Of a stretch of 64,000 bases of DNA, positions 10,453 to 21,093 are shown piece after piece (position 1 is the first letter of the stretch; the number at the start of each line of letters is the position of its first letter). The notes beneath the pieces are model-generated. The model saw only the letters and a list, made by a program, of their open reading frames with translations, searched no databases and was not told the origin of the DNA. Source of the DNA: Gracilariopsis chorda (taxonomy: Eukaryota > Rhodophyta > Florideophyceae > Gracilariales > Gracilariaceae). The DNA lies in the NCBI GenBank assembly GCA_003194525.1, contig NBIV01000029.1, positions 372,001-436,000 on the forward strand, read 5' to 3'. The position numbers were made by a program, and so were the translations under genes.

Positions 10453-11349
10453 TCAGACAGTCTGAAAGCCTGAGTCCTTACCATACGGGGCGTTGTTCCC
10501 ACCCTGAGCGAGTAAGCGTCTATCTGTCTCGGTGTCAGCTGGCTTATGGTCTCTTGGAACCTCTTCAAAACCCCTCATACCCTTCAAGTTGCCAAGAAAT
10601 ACATGAGCCAACGTCTTTGGACGACGGCCGCCACCCGCTGACGTAGATGCCTGAGATCTGCCCATGATGCAGAACTGTTCAAAACTGGCACAATCCATTC
10701 TTGCATCGAAGACGTTTCCAAAGCGTTCGACGCGGTCCGCAAGGTACTCAATGTACAAGATGAGCCAGGGAAGGGTGTCATCGTTCTCAAATACCGGACC
10801 CATTTCTGAAGCTGAGTACGCTGGCACGACAATCGCAGACGGCGGAAAGAGACGCACTTTGGTGTAAGAGTCGTCTATGAGAAGCGTGTTGGAAGGAGTG
10901 AAATAGCGGCCATGATGCCTGTCTTCCCAGAGGTCTCTTAAACTCTTGATTGAAGCATACTTACCGGTTGCTCTATCAGGGCGACATCGGTTTCGGTGCC
11001 AAGCAAACTGTATCGTGTGAAGTATACCAGGTTGCAGTTCGTATTCTTTTGAAATTGCATCCAGTACGGGTGTGATATTCCTTTCCTCTGCCGATGTCCA
11101 GATGGCAATCGTATGTCTCTCGAACATAACTGACAAAAACATGCGAAGGTAGGGGCGAAGCCAGACCGCTTGTCGTCGATGGAACGTCCGCCACGGTCGT
11201 CGAAACTCTCTTGCGGCTTTGTGTCGAGAGGAGCCTGCCTGGGCGCGTTCAAGCAGTAATCCATGTACATCAAGAACCAGATGAAGAGGTGTGCGACGGC
11301 GGGATTGCATACGAGCTGCTAGTGCATCAAAGTTAATGAGATGACTCAT
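10453..11349 (-). CDS. FCP1/NIF-like HAD phosphatase domain protein, motif I altered
   Basis: A 298-residue protein from the only suitable ATG (11349); the frame is open upstream to 11463 but without an ATG. The central part is an FCP1 homology (NLI-interacting factor) domain of the HAD superfamily: motif I LHLVLDVHGLL (residues 22-32), motif II AIWTSAEERN, motif III TLLIDDSYTKVRLFP followed by IVVPAY. Active members have D-x-D in motif I; here the second Asp is His (D27-V-H29-G), so the general acid/base is absent. Either the protein is a pseudophosphatase or binds rather than hydrolyses, as suspected for relatives with DLNG at this place. The C-terminal 70 residues are basic and low complexity. 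Confidence 0.8.
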   Translation of the reverse strand: MSHLINFDALAARMQSRRRTPLHLVLDVHGLLLERAQAGSSRHKAAREFRRPWRTFHRRQAVWLRPYLRMFLSVMFERHTIAIWTSAEERNITPVLDAISKEYELQPGILHTIQFAWHRNRCRPDRATGKYASIKSLRDLWEDRHHGRYFTPSNTLLIDDSYTKVRLFPPSAIVVPAYSASEMGPVFENDDTLPWLILYIEYLADRVERFGNVFDARMDCASFEQFCIMGRSQASTSAGGGRRPKTLAHVFLGNLKGMRGFEEVPRDHKPADTETDRRLLAQGGNNAPYGKDSGFQTV

Positions 11350-12704
11350 TTTCGGTAGAACGCAAAACGCGACTCGGCTGTATCGATAGTGAAGGAAAAC
11401 GGATCGTCTCGGCGAAAAAATAAGTAGGGAAGTGGTGCGCAGCAAAAACGGATTGCGAAGCAAAGAATGGCAGTGCCCTTGTATCTTGTGTGATGGGCTT
11501 AGTGCGGATTATTATGTACTGGAGGCAGGGAGCGGCTTTCCGTTGTTGTCCTTAGATTGCATGTAAGGTCCACGTGAACTGCACGTTCATCTGGAAATGT
11601 CCCTATTCACGAAATCCCACACTGGTCACCCTACAAGGACGAAGCAATGATGTACGAAGTGACAAGTTTTGAGAACTAGCGCGGATATCCCAATTCCGAA
11701 ACAGTTCAGGTGACCTGGACGTAATGAGAGTCGCTGCTGAAGAAGACTGTTGCCCAACCGTCTACTTGAGCAGCGAAGCTTTGAAGGGTTTTGAGGCAAC
11801 ATTTTTGTACATTTATATCCAACCACAACTCAGTACAGCACTTGGAGTGGAATGGATAGGTATGTTCGGCAGCTGGAATTATGCTTAACCCTCACGTATT
11901 CCACGCTTTGCGCGTGCTTTTTCGTCCAACCAGCTGGCAGAAATGAAGCCTCGTGCTAGCTACCGTTGTAGATACGGAAGGTACCGTTGGTAGGAGCATG
12001 GGAACGACCTAACCTTTTCTTGGGAAGCTGCGGGAAGCCCAGCAATTCGAGATGAGGTTGAGATGGTCTCCCACTTCTCTTCTCGTGCCCCTTGACAGCA
12101 GGATTGTTTCAAATAATTATTAGCGCCTTTTTTGGTGAATTGAACAAGCCTCCGGAAGGTTCCATACAAGTTTTTGGAGTACCAAAAGAAGCAAAGCTTC
12201 TGAATTCTTGAAGGGCTGAAGCGGTAGAACTCATACAGTTCAGCATCTGATACGAAGGATAGGACGCCAAGCCTGACTTCCCAGACGTGAAGAGCAAGGT
12301 CCTCGCAACGAGTTCCGGCGCCTTCGCTGTCTTGGAGGTAGCGGTTAGCTCTTTAGCCCTATACCCCTTGGCACCTAACCACTCCGTTTGTACACGCACG
12401 AGCTCTGTTGCGCGCTGTTAGTCACTGGAGTGCAAAAGCTCTTAAACAGCATCAAAAACTGTTTCCTTTATCTCAGAACGTCATATCTACTGGGCGGTCA
12501 ACCCTTGCGTTAGGCGCAACCCTTCCCTCCAGCAAGCGACTGTGGAATGCATCGCAGCTCAGTGATATTCGGCCTCCATTCATCTCTATGCTAGCCTGAT
12601 GATTGAGAAAACTCGAAAGACTTGAAGACGTCATTGTAAAGCGCGGCCAGATAGAGATACTTCTTTCATCTACCACGGCTTGAACGCAGGCTGCTAGATC
12701 TCAA
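11350..12704. other. Intergenic, no gene recognised
   Basis: About 1.35 kb between the divergently transcribed FCP1-like and SNF2 genes. Only short unrelated open frames occur. It must contain both promoters, but no element was identified with confidence. Confidence 0.4.
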
Positions 12705-15647
12705 ATGCACTCCAGTACACCTCCCAACAGAGCGAGGTCGGTCACAGAACGCTGCACAGGTCACGGTGAACCTGTGGAATGCGTTACGTTAACACCATCT
12801 CGTAGCGCGATCGGCCGAACCTACTATCGATGCTCTCGGCCCTTGAAAGATAGGTGCCAGTACTTTCGGATGGGGGCAGCCCGAACTGTGCAAAACAATG
12901 CAAATGTTAGCAATCGGCCCTACTCAATAACACGTCAGCATGGGGGTGCTACTGGAACTAATCCTGTTCAAAGACAGATAGACTATGGTCCTAACTCTGG
13001 AAACACTCCAGAAGATAATGATGAGAATGCTCCAAAGTGCCGTTGTGGAGCATTTGCTGTACTTCGTACAGTCAGAAAGCCCGGTAGAAACAACGGGAGA
13101 AAGTTCTATACTTGTGCCAGAGCCCCCGGGCAACAATGTGGATTCTTCCAGTGGGATAACCGACCAACGAATGCAAGCAGCGACCTGCGAAATTCGACCG
13201 CGCCTTCTGCGAATGGCAAAATTGCACCAACTCACCCTCACGGGAGCAATTCGCGACCGGAGCGAGATCAATCGAAAGCAAGGGGACCAAACCCATCGCT
13301 AAATCTGCATTCCAATCAAACAGCGGCTCTGAATGCAAGAAGAGATATAACTGATCCTGTAAAATGCAGTTGCAAACTTGACGCTGTTGAGCGCACAGTG
13401 AAGAAGCAAGGACCCAATAATGGCAGGAAGTTCTTCACATGCAGCAAACCATGGGATGAGAGGTGCCGCTTTTTCGAATGGGCAGACGAGGCAAGTTCGA
13501 AGCCCGTACCAGTTGCGCCGAAACGGTCTCTCAGCGCTGTTGATCCAGATTCGTCAACAGCTGATGCCCCACAACGCAAGAAGCCGAACCATGCATCAGG
13601 AAGCAACACCGAAATAACAATGGAAGAGATAGATAGCTTCAAGATGTTGTTAAACGCGACCTTCGCGCCGGATTTGAAACGAATGATCAAACAATTTGAC
13701 GGAATCAGAATAGAAAAGACTCAGATGCTGGGAACAGAGGCGGTTTTTATTCCTTTGGATAAGCTTACTACTTTTGAGCAGTATGTGGCTGCTTGTGGTG
13801 GAGTGAGAGTGGAGCGAAAGTTTAATGACCAACTCATAGCACGCATAACACAATATATTGACAAAGAAACAAAAAGGCAAGGGACAGATGTGATTACAGA
13901 ACCTCTCGACCACATCCTTCCCCCGCTTATATGTGAGAAGCTAATGCAGTTTCAATGGGAGGGGGTTCATTTTGCAATGAAGCGTGGAGGGCGGTGTCTT
14001 ATTGGTGATGATATGGGTCTTGGCAAAACCCTTCAGGCTATAGCAGTTGCGCGAATCTACATCAAAGATTGGCCACTCCTCGTGATCTGTCCAAGCTCGC
14101 TGCGGCTGAATTGGAAAGAGGAACTATTGAACTGGTTGAGCGATGACCTTGAGGAAGAAGAAATTCTAGTTATGATGACGGGCAAGGACATCGATAGACC
14201 AGTACGACGAGTGAATATTGTATCATATGATCTAGTTCGAAAAATGTCGCCGCGATCACTTCGGAGATGTCAGTTCATTATTGCGGACGAATCCCACTAC
14301 CTAAAGTCAGGAACAGCAAAACGGACGCAAGCAGTCGTTCCCCTGTTAAAGAGTGCTAGGCGCGCAGTGCTTCTGTCTGGAACGCCGGCCTTGTCGAGAC
14401 CGGTTGAATTATTCTGTCAAATCAATGCACTGGCCCCGATTTTGTTTCCGGACTACCATGATTACGTTCAGCAGTATTGTAATGCCCACTACGGTTTCTT
14501 TGGTTATGATGTTTCAGGTGCTTCCAATTTGCAGGAGCTCAACATGTTATTGCGAGGAAGCATTCTTATTAGACGAAAGAAAGAGGACGTGCTGAAACAA
14601 CTACCGGATAAGCAACGTCAAGTAATTTGGGTGCAGACCACACCCAAGGTTATGAAAGACGTCAAGAAAGCCTGGGATAAATTTAAGAACGCCAGGGAAG
14701 CAGCTGATAGAGCGCAAGATGAAGGTCGGGCAGCAGCATTACGAATGGCGGCTCGGGCCGCACAGAATGAGCTGTATACTCTCTCTGGGCAGGCAAAGCT
14801 AAACGCTATTCTTGAGTTTTGTCGTGACACTTCCGAGTCTGGATGCAAATTCATCGTGTTCGGACATCATGGAGCCGTCATGGATCCTGTATATGATTTT
14901 CTAACGGGGAAGCTGAAGCTTGCGGTTATCCGCATCGATGGAAACACCCCACAACAAAATCGGCAAGAACTCTGCACCAGATTTCAGACTGATCCGCAAT
15001 GCAAGGTTGCTTTGCTGTCGATTACCGCAGCAGGAGTAGGTATTACGTTAACTGCGGCAAAAGTTGTTCTTTTCGCAGAGTTATACTGGAATCCGGGAAC
15101 TCTTCTCCAAGCGGAAGACAGAGCTCACAGAATAGGTCAAAAAGATTGTGTTCTCGTGCAGTACCTCCTAGCCAAGAATACCATTGATGAGAGTATGTGG
15201 GAAACGGTGCGAAAGAAATTGCACGTCGTCGGACACTCCTTGACTGGAGCGGCGGCCAGAATGGAGGTCGGCAAGGAAAAGACAAGCGGTAGGGAACAAT
15301 CCGGCGGGATTGAAACTTTCTTCAAGACTCAAAAATCGCGGCGTACGATAGAAGTTGGAGGTGATATGGATGAAATCTTTGACGGGGATAGTTTAAGCCC
15401 TAAGGATTCAAAGGAGATCTCTAAAGAGGCTAACAGGACTATTCCTAGCTCCGAGAGACGGTTTACTCCGTCTGTTGTCTTGCCGACGAGAATGGATGAC
15501 TTGAGGGCGGATAGCAACGGCGTAATTGATCTTGATGATCATAGCGAAGACGAGCATACTGCATCCGGAATTACTCTGAAGCGCTTAGATGCTGATCGCG
15601 CTCTCGCGGAAAGGCTGCAAGCAGAGTTTGACAGGGAAATCCACTAG
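12705..15647 (+). CDS. SNF2-family helicase-like ATPase with three GRF zinc fingers (SMARCAL1/ZRANB3-like)
   Basis: A 980-residue protein without introns. The N-terminal 265 residues hold three GRF-type zinc fingers, each with GR-x-[FY]-[FY]-x-C and a final C-x-[FY]-F: roughly residues 14-53, 108-153 and 217-262. GRF fingers bind single-stranded DNA in proteins such as NEIL3 and TOP3A. The SNF2 core follows: Walker A GDDMGLGKT (about 434), DESH box (about 527), LLSGTPALSRP, and motif VI with EDRAHRIGQ (about 805). The core pattern resembles the distal SMARCAL1/ZRANB3 group, which anneals DNA at stalled forks. After the core comes GGIETFFKTQ (about 866), a PIP-like box without its usual Gln, and the C-terminus has a ubiquitin-binding-like ALAERLQAEFD helix. 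A role in replication-fork repair is inferred. Confidence 0.88.
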   Translation: MHSSTPPNRARSVTERCTGHGEPVECVTLTPSRSAIGRTYYRCSRPLKDRCQYFRMGAARTVQNNANVSNRPYSITRQHGGATGTNPVQRQIDYGPNSGNTPEDNDENAPKCRCGAFAVLRTVRKPGRNNGRKFYTCARAPGQQCGFFQWDNRPTNASSDLRNSTAPSANGKIAPTHPHGSNSRPERDQSKARGPNPSLNLHSNQTAALNARRDITDPVKCSCKLDAVERTVKKQGPNNGRKFFTCSKPWDERCRFFEWADEASSKPVPVAPKRSLSAVDPDSSTADAPQRKKPNHASGSNTEITMEEIDSFKMLLNATFAPDLKRMIKQFDGIRIEKTQMLGTEAVFIPLDKLTTFEQYVAACGGVRVERKFNDQLIARITQYIDKETKRQGTDVITEPLDHILPPLICEKLMQFQWEGVHFAMKRGGRCLIGDDMGLGKTLQAIAVARIYIKDWPLLVICPSSLRLNWKEELLNWLSDDLEEEEILVMMTGKDIDRPVRRVNIVSYDLVRKMSPRSLRRCQFIIADESHYLKSGTAKRTQAVVPLLKSARRAVLLSGTPALSRPVELFCQINALAPILFPDYHDYVQQYCNAHYGFFGYDVSGASNLQELNMLLRGSILIRRKKEDVLKQLPDKQRQVIWVQTTPKVMKDVKKAWDKFKNAREAADRAQDEGRAAALRMAARAAQNELYTLSGQAKLNAILEFCRDTSESGCKFIVFGHHGAVMDPVYDFLTGKLKLAVIRIDGNTPQQNRQELCTRFQTDPQCKVALLSITAAGVGITLTAAKVVLFAELYWNPGTLLQAEDRAHRIGQKDCVLVQYLLAKNTIDESMWETVRKKLHVVGHSLTGAAARMEVGKEKTSGREQSGGIETFFKTQKSRRTIEVGGDMDEIFDGDSLSPKDSKEISKEANRTIPSSERRFTPSVVLPTRMDDLRADSNGVIDLDDHSEDEHTASGITLKRLDADRALAERLQAEFDREIH

Positions 15648-15763
15648 CATCGCTCTCTGCTGTTTCTCAGAGTTGATTCAAGAACTAACCCAAGCTTTGT
15701 AAGAACCGCAGTTGTCAGTTGTAGAGCTTAGTTTTCTTGATGCTGATGGGCCGTCGATATGTT

Positions 15764-17214
15764 CTACAGCTCATCTTTTGGAATGATATTTTGGGGCTGA
15801 TGTTTCGTTGCCAATCCCAACCTTTCTTGTACCAGAGCCGCCGCATTAGCGCCGGAAACTGCGCTCATTTCCATAGCAGAACCCGCTGACTCGAGGGGGA
15901 TGTGTATATGAATATTCCATGCTCATCTAAATCAAATCCTGCAAAGTGTTCTGGTGGTGCGAACTGCGGATATGCCATCCAAGGAAAAGACGCTAGCACT
16001 TCTGCGTCACCCTCAAAGATTCTATCAATATCAGAAGCAGTTAGATTCTTTCTGCTGAAGACTTTGAAGATAGGGTTTTTCTCATTCTCTGATTTATGAA
16101 CGATGCCCACTGATGTGAATGAGTCGTCTACCAGGTCAGTGGTCAAGACAGCCGCAGGTGGATCTTTTCCAAAAGTTGCTTTGTTTAGACTACCACGTAT
16201 GAACGTAGCGACAGTAAGCTGAAACTTTCTGTTCGCCTCTGCTTTCTTGGCTATGTGGCTTGGGAGCCCCATCGAGGTTAGTTCTACTGGGGTCGCGAGA
16301 ATGACTGCGTCACACATCCACTTCTTCTTTCCACTATGCAGTTCATACGCATTATCAACTTTAGCGATGTGTTCAATTTCAACACCAAGATTAAGATTTG
16401 TATGTGAAGCATCCAGTAGCTTTTCCACAACCTGGTAATTGCCGCCTTGTACTGCCCACAGGTCCTGACCAGATCCTGCCAATGCAACCGCTCCAGACAT
16501 ACCGTTCATCTGGTAAATGTCTTGTCCATAGTTCACCCGGGTGATGGCAGCGACCATCTCTTTCAAATACTGCTCTGAGAAAACGTTCTTAGCAACAGAA
16601 TCAAAAGAAACCTGTGTGAGATTGAACAAACCGTCAGCTCGCTCCAGAAGACTCTGCACCGAAGCGTATGGCGTCCATTTGCTCTGAACACCGTTCTTTG
16701 GATAAAGCTTCTTATACTCCTTGAGCAGCTTGTGAACATACTTTTCGGTGGCTGGAACAGATAACTTGTATCGTCGAAGAAGTGAGAACATTGTGCGAGC
16801 TTTCGTAGCATGTGTGCGAAAAACGAACTTACTGCCGTTCCACAAACCCATCGTTCCGAAACTTTTCTGATGTCGTGTCAGATTGAATTGGTTGACGAAG
16901 TACTTCATCAAAGCATTCTCTTCGGCAATTATGGATGCCCCGGCTTCTATTGGTGGCGTGTCTGGCAACCTAAGAACCTGAACTCTACCACCGACAGTAG
17001 ATTGTTTCTCGAAGACCGTGATAGACGGAGAAGAAGATCGAGACAGAAAGAAAGCAGCCGTTGCTCCTGATATACCCGCACCGATCACGCAGACATGGGG
17101 ATTTACAGGAACAGAGCCCGTTACTCGCTCGGGGAAAAAGATTAGGATGAGAATGATAGAGAGCGTGATGAAGTTGAAGCAATGAGGACAACGACACGAT
17201 CGAAACGCAACCAT
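15764..17214 (-). CDS. Prenylcysteine oxidase / farnesylcysteine lyase, one-base frameshift near the 3' end
   Basis: This flavoprotein cleaves the thioether of prenylcysteine released from degraded prenylated proteins. An N-terminal hydrophobic signal (about 14-33) precedes the FAD Rossmann motif VCVIGAGISG (41-50), FEKQSTVGGRVQ, and the family blocks RVNYGQDIYQMNGMSGAVAL and FPWMAYPQFAPPEHF. As read, the frame ends with VLLWK at 15865, short of the conserved C-terminal block. The -1 frame continues directly with PLESAGSAMEMSAVSGANAA, which is the family C-terminus, and ends IIPKDEL at 15764, an ER retention signal. The break falls in a run of five C at about 15,893. One missing base in a homopolymer explains it, either an assembly error or a real recent mutation. 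Normal length would be 483 residues. It is convergent with the SNF2 gene, 116 bases apart. Confidence 0.88.
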
Positions 17215-18254
17215 GATGAAGTTCCTTCGTTAGTGGAGAATGTGCTTGATGCTCAGAAATGTGATGCAATATGATTTGGTTTTATAGTGGATTGGCAGAA
17301 CAAGACGTCTGAAAAAGGTTTCGAAACGCCTTGCTCGTCACTGACTGTAGAACGTTAAGGCAAATCTGAAGAGCCAATGGCGTACAGGGTTTTGGAGGTA
17401 GGGTTAGCGTGTGTTTTGGCGACTTTTCCAGTGGCAGGGAGCTTTAATATTAGTATCTAGATTTACCAAGTTACCGTTGGTACACAATGTGCACCCAACA
17501 AAAGTTTTGTTCTGCCAAAACAGTAGATGCTCTTGAGCAATTCGGTAGCGTGTGTCAAAAATATCAGTTGTATGATGGTTGTTCGCGATTCCTAGGTGCG
17601 GACCAACGGCGCTCAATTCAGTCAACGTGGGTGGACGCCTGCGGACAATGTCATGTCATTAATGACGCACGAACGAGTGACGAAGGTAGCGGTGAGCAAT
17701 CTAACCTTATGGTTAACTGCTTATTACCATTCGATGTGTTTTCTTCTCACTACCCTTGTAACTTTAGCTAGAGTACGTGGAATCCAAGAGATACATGTAT
17801 GGCACGCAACACGTGTTCATACGATACCCGATTCTGAACGTGGCACGGACCTGAGAGAATAGTTTCACTTGCTACAACCACTAGGTCATGAGGAGAATGG
17901 GTTCCCTGATTGGGATCTCATCGCTCCAACCGAGAAACCGTGCTACACTATTCTTTTGTTCTGGCTGGCATACAGTTCTGTATGAAAGACACCTTTACTT
18001 CGAGAGCTTGCTGAAATGGACTTAAGCGCTGATCTCCATCTAAAGAAACCTGACGCTTACGCGTTCGCCTCTTAAAGGAGGCAACTCTTTTAAAGGTGTT
18101 TGTACATAAAGATGTCTCTACTGTTATTGATAGCTTCTGGTTAAGTCCCCGACAACCCCACATGGTCCAGTTGATCCCGACAAAAAAGGGTTATACCACA
18201 AAAAAAAGAAACCACAGATCCCCAGTGGCTGCGGCAAAGGTTCTTAGCTTCTAC
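17215..18254. other. Intergenic, no gene recognised
   Basis: About 1 kb between the prenylcysteine oxidase start and the 3' end of the apyrase gene. Only short unmatched open frames are present, and nothing could be supported. Confidence 0.4.
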
Positions 18255-19619
18255 TCATTTGAGTGCAAGCTTCTCCATGGTTTGTTGCATAGCTCCAAGA
18301 CACCATCCCAGTTCAAAATCATTAATCTTCTCCATAACCATCAAAGATGCTCCGCTATTCTCAGTTATGCCGTGGCCGTGCTCCAAGTGCAAAGCAATGT
18401 AGGCCAGATCCAGACAAAGATCTGTAGCGTCTCCGCTGGGAACCTCTGGGTATTGTGCTTTAACTTCCTCCACTGTCATGGAGCATACTTCCTCTCCCTT
18501 TAGTCTGATGTCCTTCACGGTCAAAGGAGTTTGCATTCCAATTGCTACAGTTCTTCCGAGGTAAAAGGCAATAGCAACGTATTCTGGGATCGGTGGAGGC
18601 TGCGCAGAACCGTGATAAGTGCACACATCACAGTCACATTTTCCCATTGAAGGATCCATCAGATTCTCATCGAGAAGTCTTCGGCAAGCAGCATAATCGC
18701 CTTTTCCAGAGACGGTAATTGTTTGGTCCTCCTCAAATGGAATAGCAATGTCTTGTGGAGCGCCGGAATTGACACAAGGGTTATCGCTCAACAAATCCTT
18801 GTCCTTGAACATGTTGAGCGACAAAGCGCGGGCTTTTTGCAAACCAAAACCAAGGTGAGACGTGGTATACAAGCTAAGTTTCTCGCCCTTGAAATCAAGA
18901 CCTTCTTCAGTGGTAGAGCAATTGGCGGAACCCGAATTGAGGGTTCTGTCACGAGGGACGTAGGCGACTTGAGAGGAACCGCCTCCCATTTCGAGCGTTC
19001 CGACGGTGTTGTGCGGGCCACGATCCAAAAGGTAGTTGACGGTGATCCAGGAGTATACACCTTCCTCATTACCGGACAAAATGGAGGCCCAGGAGTCGTC
19101 GTCAAATCGGAATCCAGATGACTTGAGGTAATTGCGCACCTCTCCCAAAATTGAGTTGGCGACCTCTTCACCCACCATACGCAACCCCGCGGTGGCGCGC
19201 AGTACAACCGGGGTGTGAGCTTGAGCGGACATGGGAACGCGAGCCTTTGCACGTTGAATGAGAGGTTCTAACGACATAGCAGCATTTGCTACATTGTCCT
19301 TATACGCTGATAAGCCCGGTTTGATGGCGTGGAAGTCCTCGGTGAGAACTTCCAATTTGGATGTCTTCGGGTGCTTTTGGAAGGTGAATGTGTGGATACG
19401 AGAACCGGTTGAACCGGCGTCAATCATGAGACCGTACACATTGTCGCTGGGAGTGTATACGGAGCGTAATGCGGATATGGTAATAATGGTAACGACGACG
19501 GCTGCGACGAGCTTGACGAGACGACCGCGTGTGGAGTTGGCGTTGAACATTGTTTGTCGACCGTACGGGTCGTAGGTAGCGGCGAACTTGGTGGCCATTG
19601 GGGTTTGAAAGCGACGCAT
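18255..19619 (-). CDS. GDA1/CD39 nucleoside phosphatase (apyrase), type II or N-anchored
   Basis: A 454-residue enzyme that removes phosphate from nucleoside tri- or diphosphates in the secretory lumen or outside the cell. One transmembrane segment (about 34-52) lies after a basic cytoplasmic tail. Apyrase conserved regions are in order: ACR1 IDAGSTGSRIHTF (66-78), ACR2 VVLRATAGLRMV (138-149), ACR3 SGNEEGVYSWITVNYLL (182-198) and ACR4 LEMGGGSSQVAY (209-220). The glycine-rich loops are intact. There is no second C-terminal anchor, so it is like Golgi NDPases or soluble apyrases rather than the double-anchored CD39. The ATG at 19619 gives full length; a second ATG at residue 8 is possible. Head-to-head with SFT2, about 535 bases apart. 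Confidence 0.92.
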   Translation of the reverse strand: MRRFQTPMATKFAATYDPYGRQTMFNANSTRGRLVKLVAAVVVTIITISALRSVYTPSDNVYGLMIDAGSTGSRIHTFTFQKHPKTSKLEVLTEDFHAIKPGLSAYKDNVANAAMSLEPLIQRAKARVPMSAQAHTPVVLRATAGLRMVGEEVANSILGEVRNYLKSSGFRFDDDSWASILSGNEEGVYSWITVNYLLDRGPHNTVGTLEMGGGSSQVAYVPRDRTLNSGSANCSTTEEGLDFKGEKLSLYTTSHLGFGLQKARALSLNMFKDKDLLSDNPCVNSGAPQDIAIPFEEDQTITVSGKGDYAACRRLLDENLMDPSMGKCDCDVCTYHGSAQPPPIPEYVAIAFYLGRTVAIGMQTPLTVKDIRLKGEEVCSMTVEEVKAQYPEVPSGDATDLCLDLAYIALHLEHGHGITENSGASLMVMEKINDFELGWCLGAMQQTMEKLALK

Positions 19620-20154
19620 GCGGGTAAGTGAAAGGGAGGAGAGATTCGATTCTGCAGAGGCAAGATTTGAATTAGAAGAAACCGGGACAGAACTGTGCTC
19701 TCACGGGGATTTGGGAGGAAGAGGGGGAGGGGAAGGGAGGGAGGAAGGACGGATGTCCAAAAGTGACGGGCGGCCTGGGCGCACCGAACGGGAAGGGGCC
19801 GGAAAGGACGCTGTTTGGCGGATTGTATTCCCGAGACGGCACTGCGCGACTTGACGTGTGCACGTCCCGGATGACCATGACAGTGGGACAGCGCACGTCG
19901 GCCTGATCCGCTTCAGTTCCTGACACCGATGAACTGCCGCAGCCAAGCGCTCCAATTCAATTACTTTTCGGGTGTACAAATTCGGGCCGTGTTGTGAACG
20001 TTCGCCATGCACGCGGGGACAAGGCCTTTGTTTCGTCCACTTGGTCACTAGGTCCACAATTGTTGGCCGCGGTTCACGGTCACAGCGCCGCTGTCTCCCC
20101 CGCCGTTCAAAGCTCCGCAGGCGTCCGGCTTGAGTCGTCGCCCTTCTTCGTCGC

Positions 20155-21007
20155 ATGCTAAAGCTAAGACCAAACCGTTCTACGTCGCAAATGGGTTTAC
20201 TCGAAGGTCTAAACTCTCTGCAGGGGCCACCACTACCCGCACCTTCCACTTCAAATACGTCACATTCAGCCACAGACCCTCTGTCGTCGCTGTCCGCCTC
20301 CGCGAAGAGTCTGTTCGGCGACCTGTCCCACACGCTAGCGCCCTCGTTAGAGACGCTCAATGACACTGCCAAACAGTCCGTCAACTCCGTGCGTCGCTTC
20401 ATCTCAGATGAGCCAGAGCACGATGAGGAAGCGCCTGCGCAAGTCACTCTGTCCGAGGAGATCAACACCATGTTTAATCTCACCACGTTTCAAAGAGTAG
20501 GTCTGTTTGTCATGATTTTCGGAACGGGCGTACTTCTCATCTGTCTTTCATTTGCATTTCTGCCGCTTATCCTGGTCGTCCCGCACAAGTTCGCCGCCAG
20601 TTTCACAATGGGTAACATCTTGGCTATCTCTAGCACGTGGGTGCTTGTGGGACCCAAGGCGCAACTGCAAAACATGTTTAATCCGGTGCGCGCGGCGGCG
20701 GCGGGTATATACCTCTTTTCGTTGTTCTTTGCGTTGTTTGCTGCCTTCTTTGGGGGGAAGTTTAGATACGTGCTAGTGATTATGGCGCTTGTTGCCGAAG
20801 TAGCTTCACGTAAGTTGGATGCCGTTTCTCGTACCGTGCTTGTAAGCGCTACCGTGTCTCCTTTGTCCGCAACCACCTGACATGTCCAATCTTTTTTCTT
20901 TCTGCGCTTGCGATGCAGTGGTATGGTACGCTTTGAGTTATATTCCTTACGGTCGACACATGATTTCCAGATTAGTCGGCATGATGGGAGTTTCGTTTGG
21001 CTCGTGA
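20155..21007 (+). CDS. SFT2: SFT2-like Golgi membrane protein, one intron
   Basis: Joined exons 20155-20809 and 20919-21007 encode 247 residues. SFT2 proteins are four-helix membrane proteins of the Golgi involved in retrograde fusion. Family sequence is clear: LSFAFLPLILVVPHKFAASF, then FTMGNILAISST, VGPKAQLQNMFNPVRAAA, and after splicing LVWYALSYIPYGR, which is the normal family end. The unspliced frame would run to 20880 with unrelated residues. The intron (109 nt) has donor GTAAGT after position 20809 and acceptor GATGCAG ending at 20918 behind a T-rich tract; it splits a Leu codon. The N-terminal 100 residues are Ser/Pro-rich and cytosolic. A second ATG at 20191 is a possible alternative start. 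It is convergent with the next gene, 86 bases between stops. Confidence 0.92.
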
Positions 21008-21093
21008 TCGAGAGCCCGCCATCACACTTATTCTTTCTTATATAACAGTCAACACGCATACAAAAATACGAATTGCTTAACCGAAGGCGAAGT

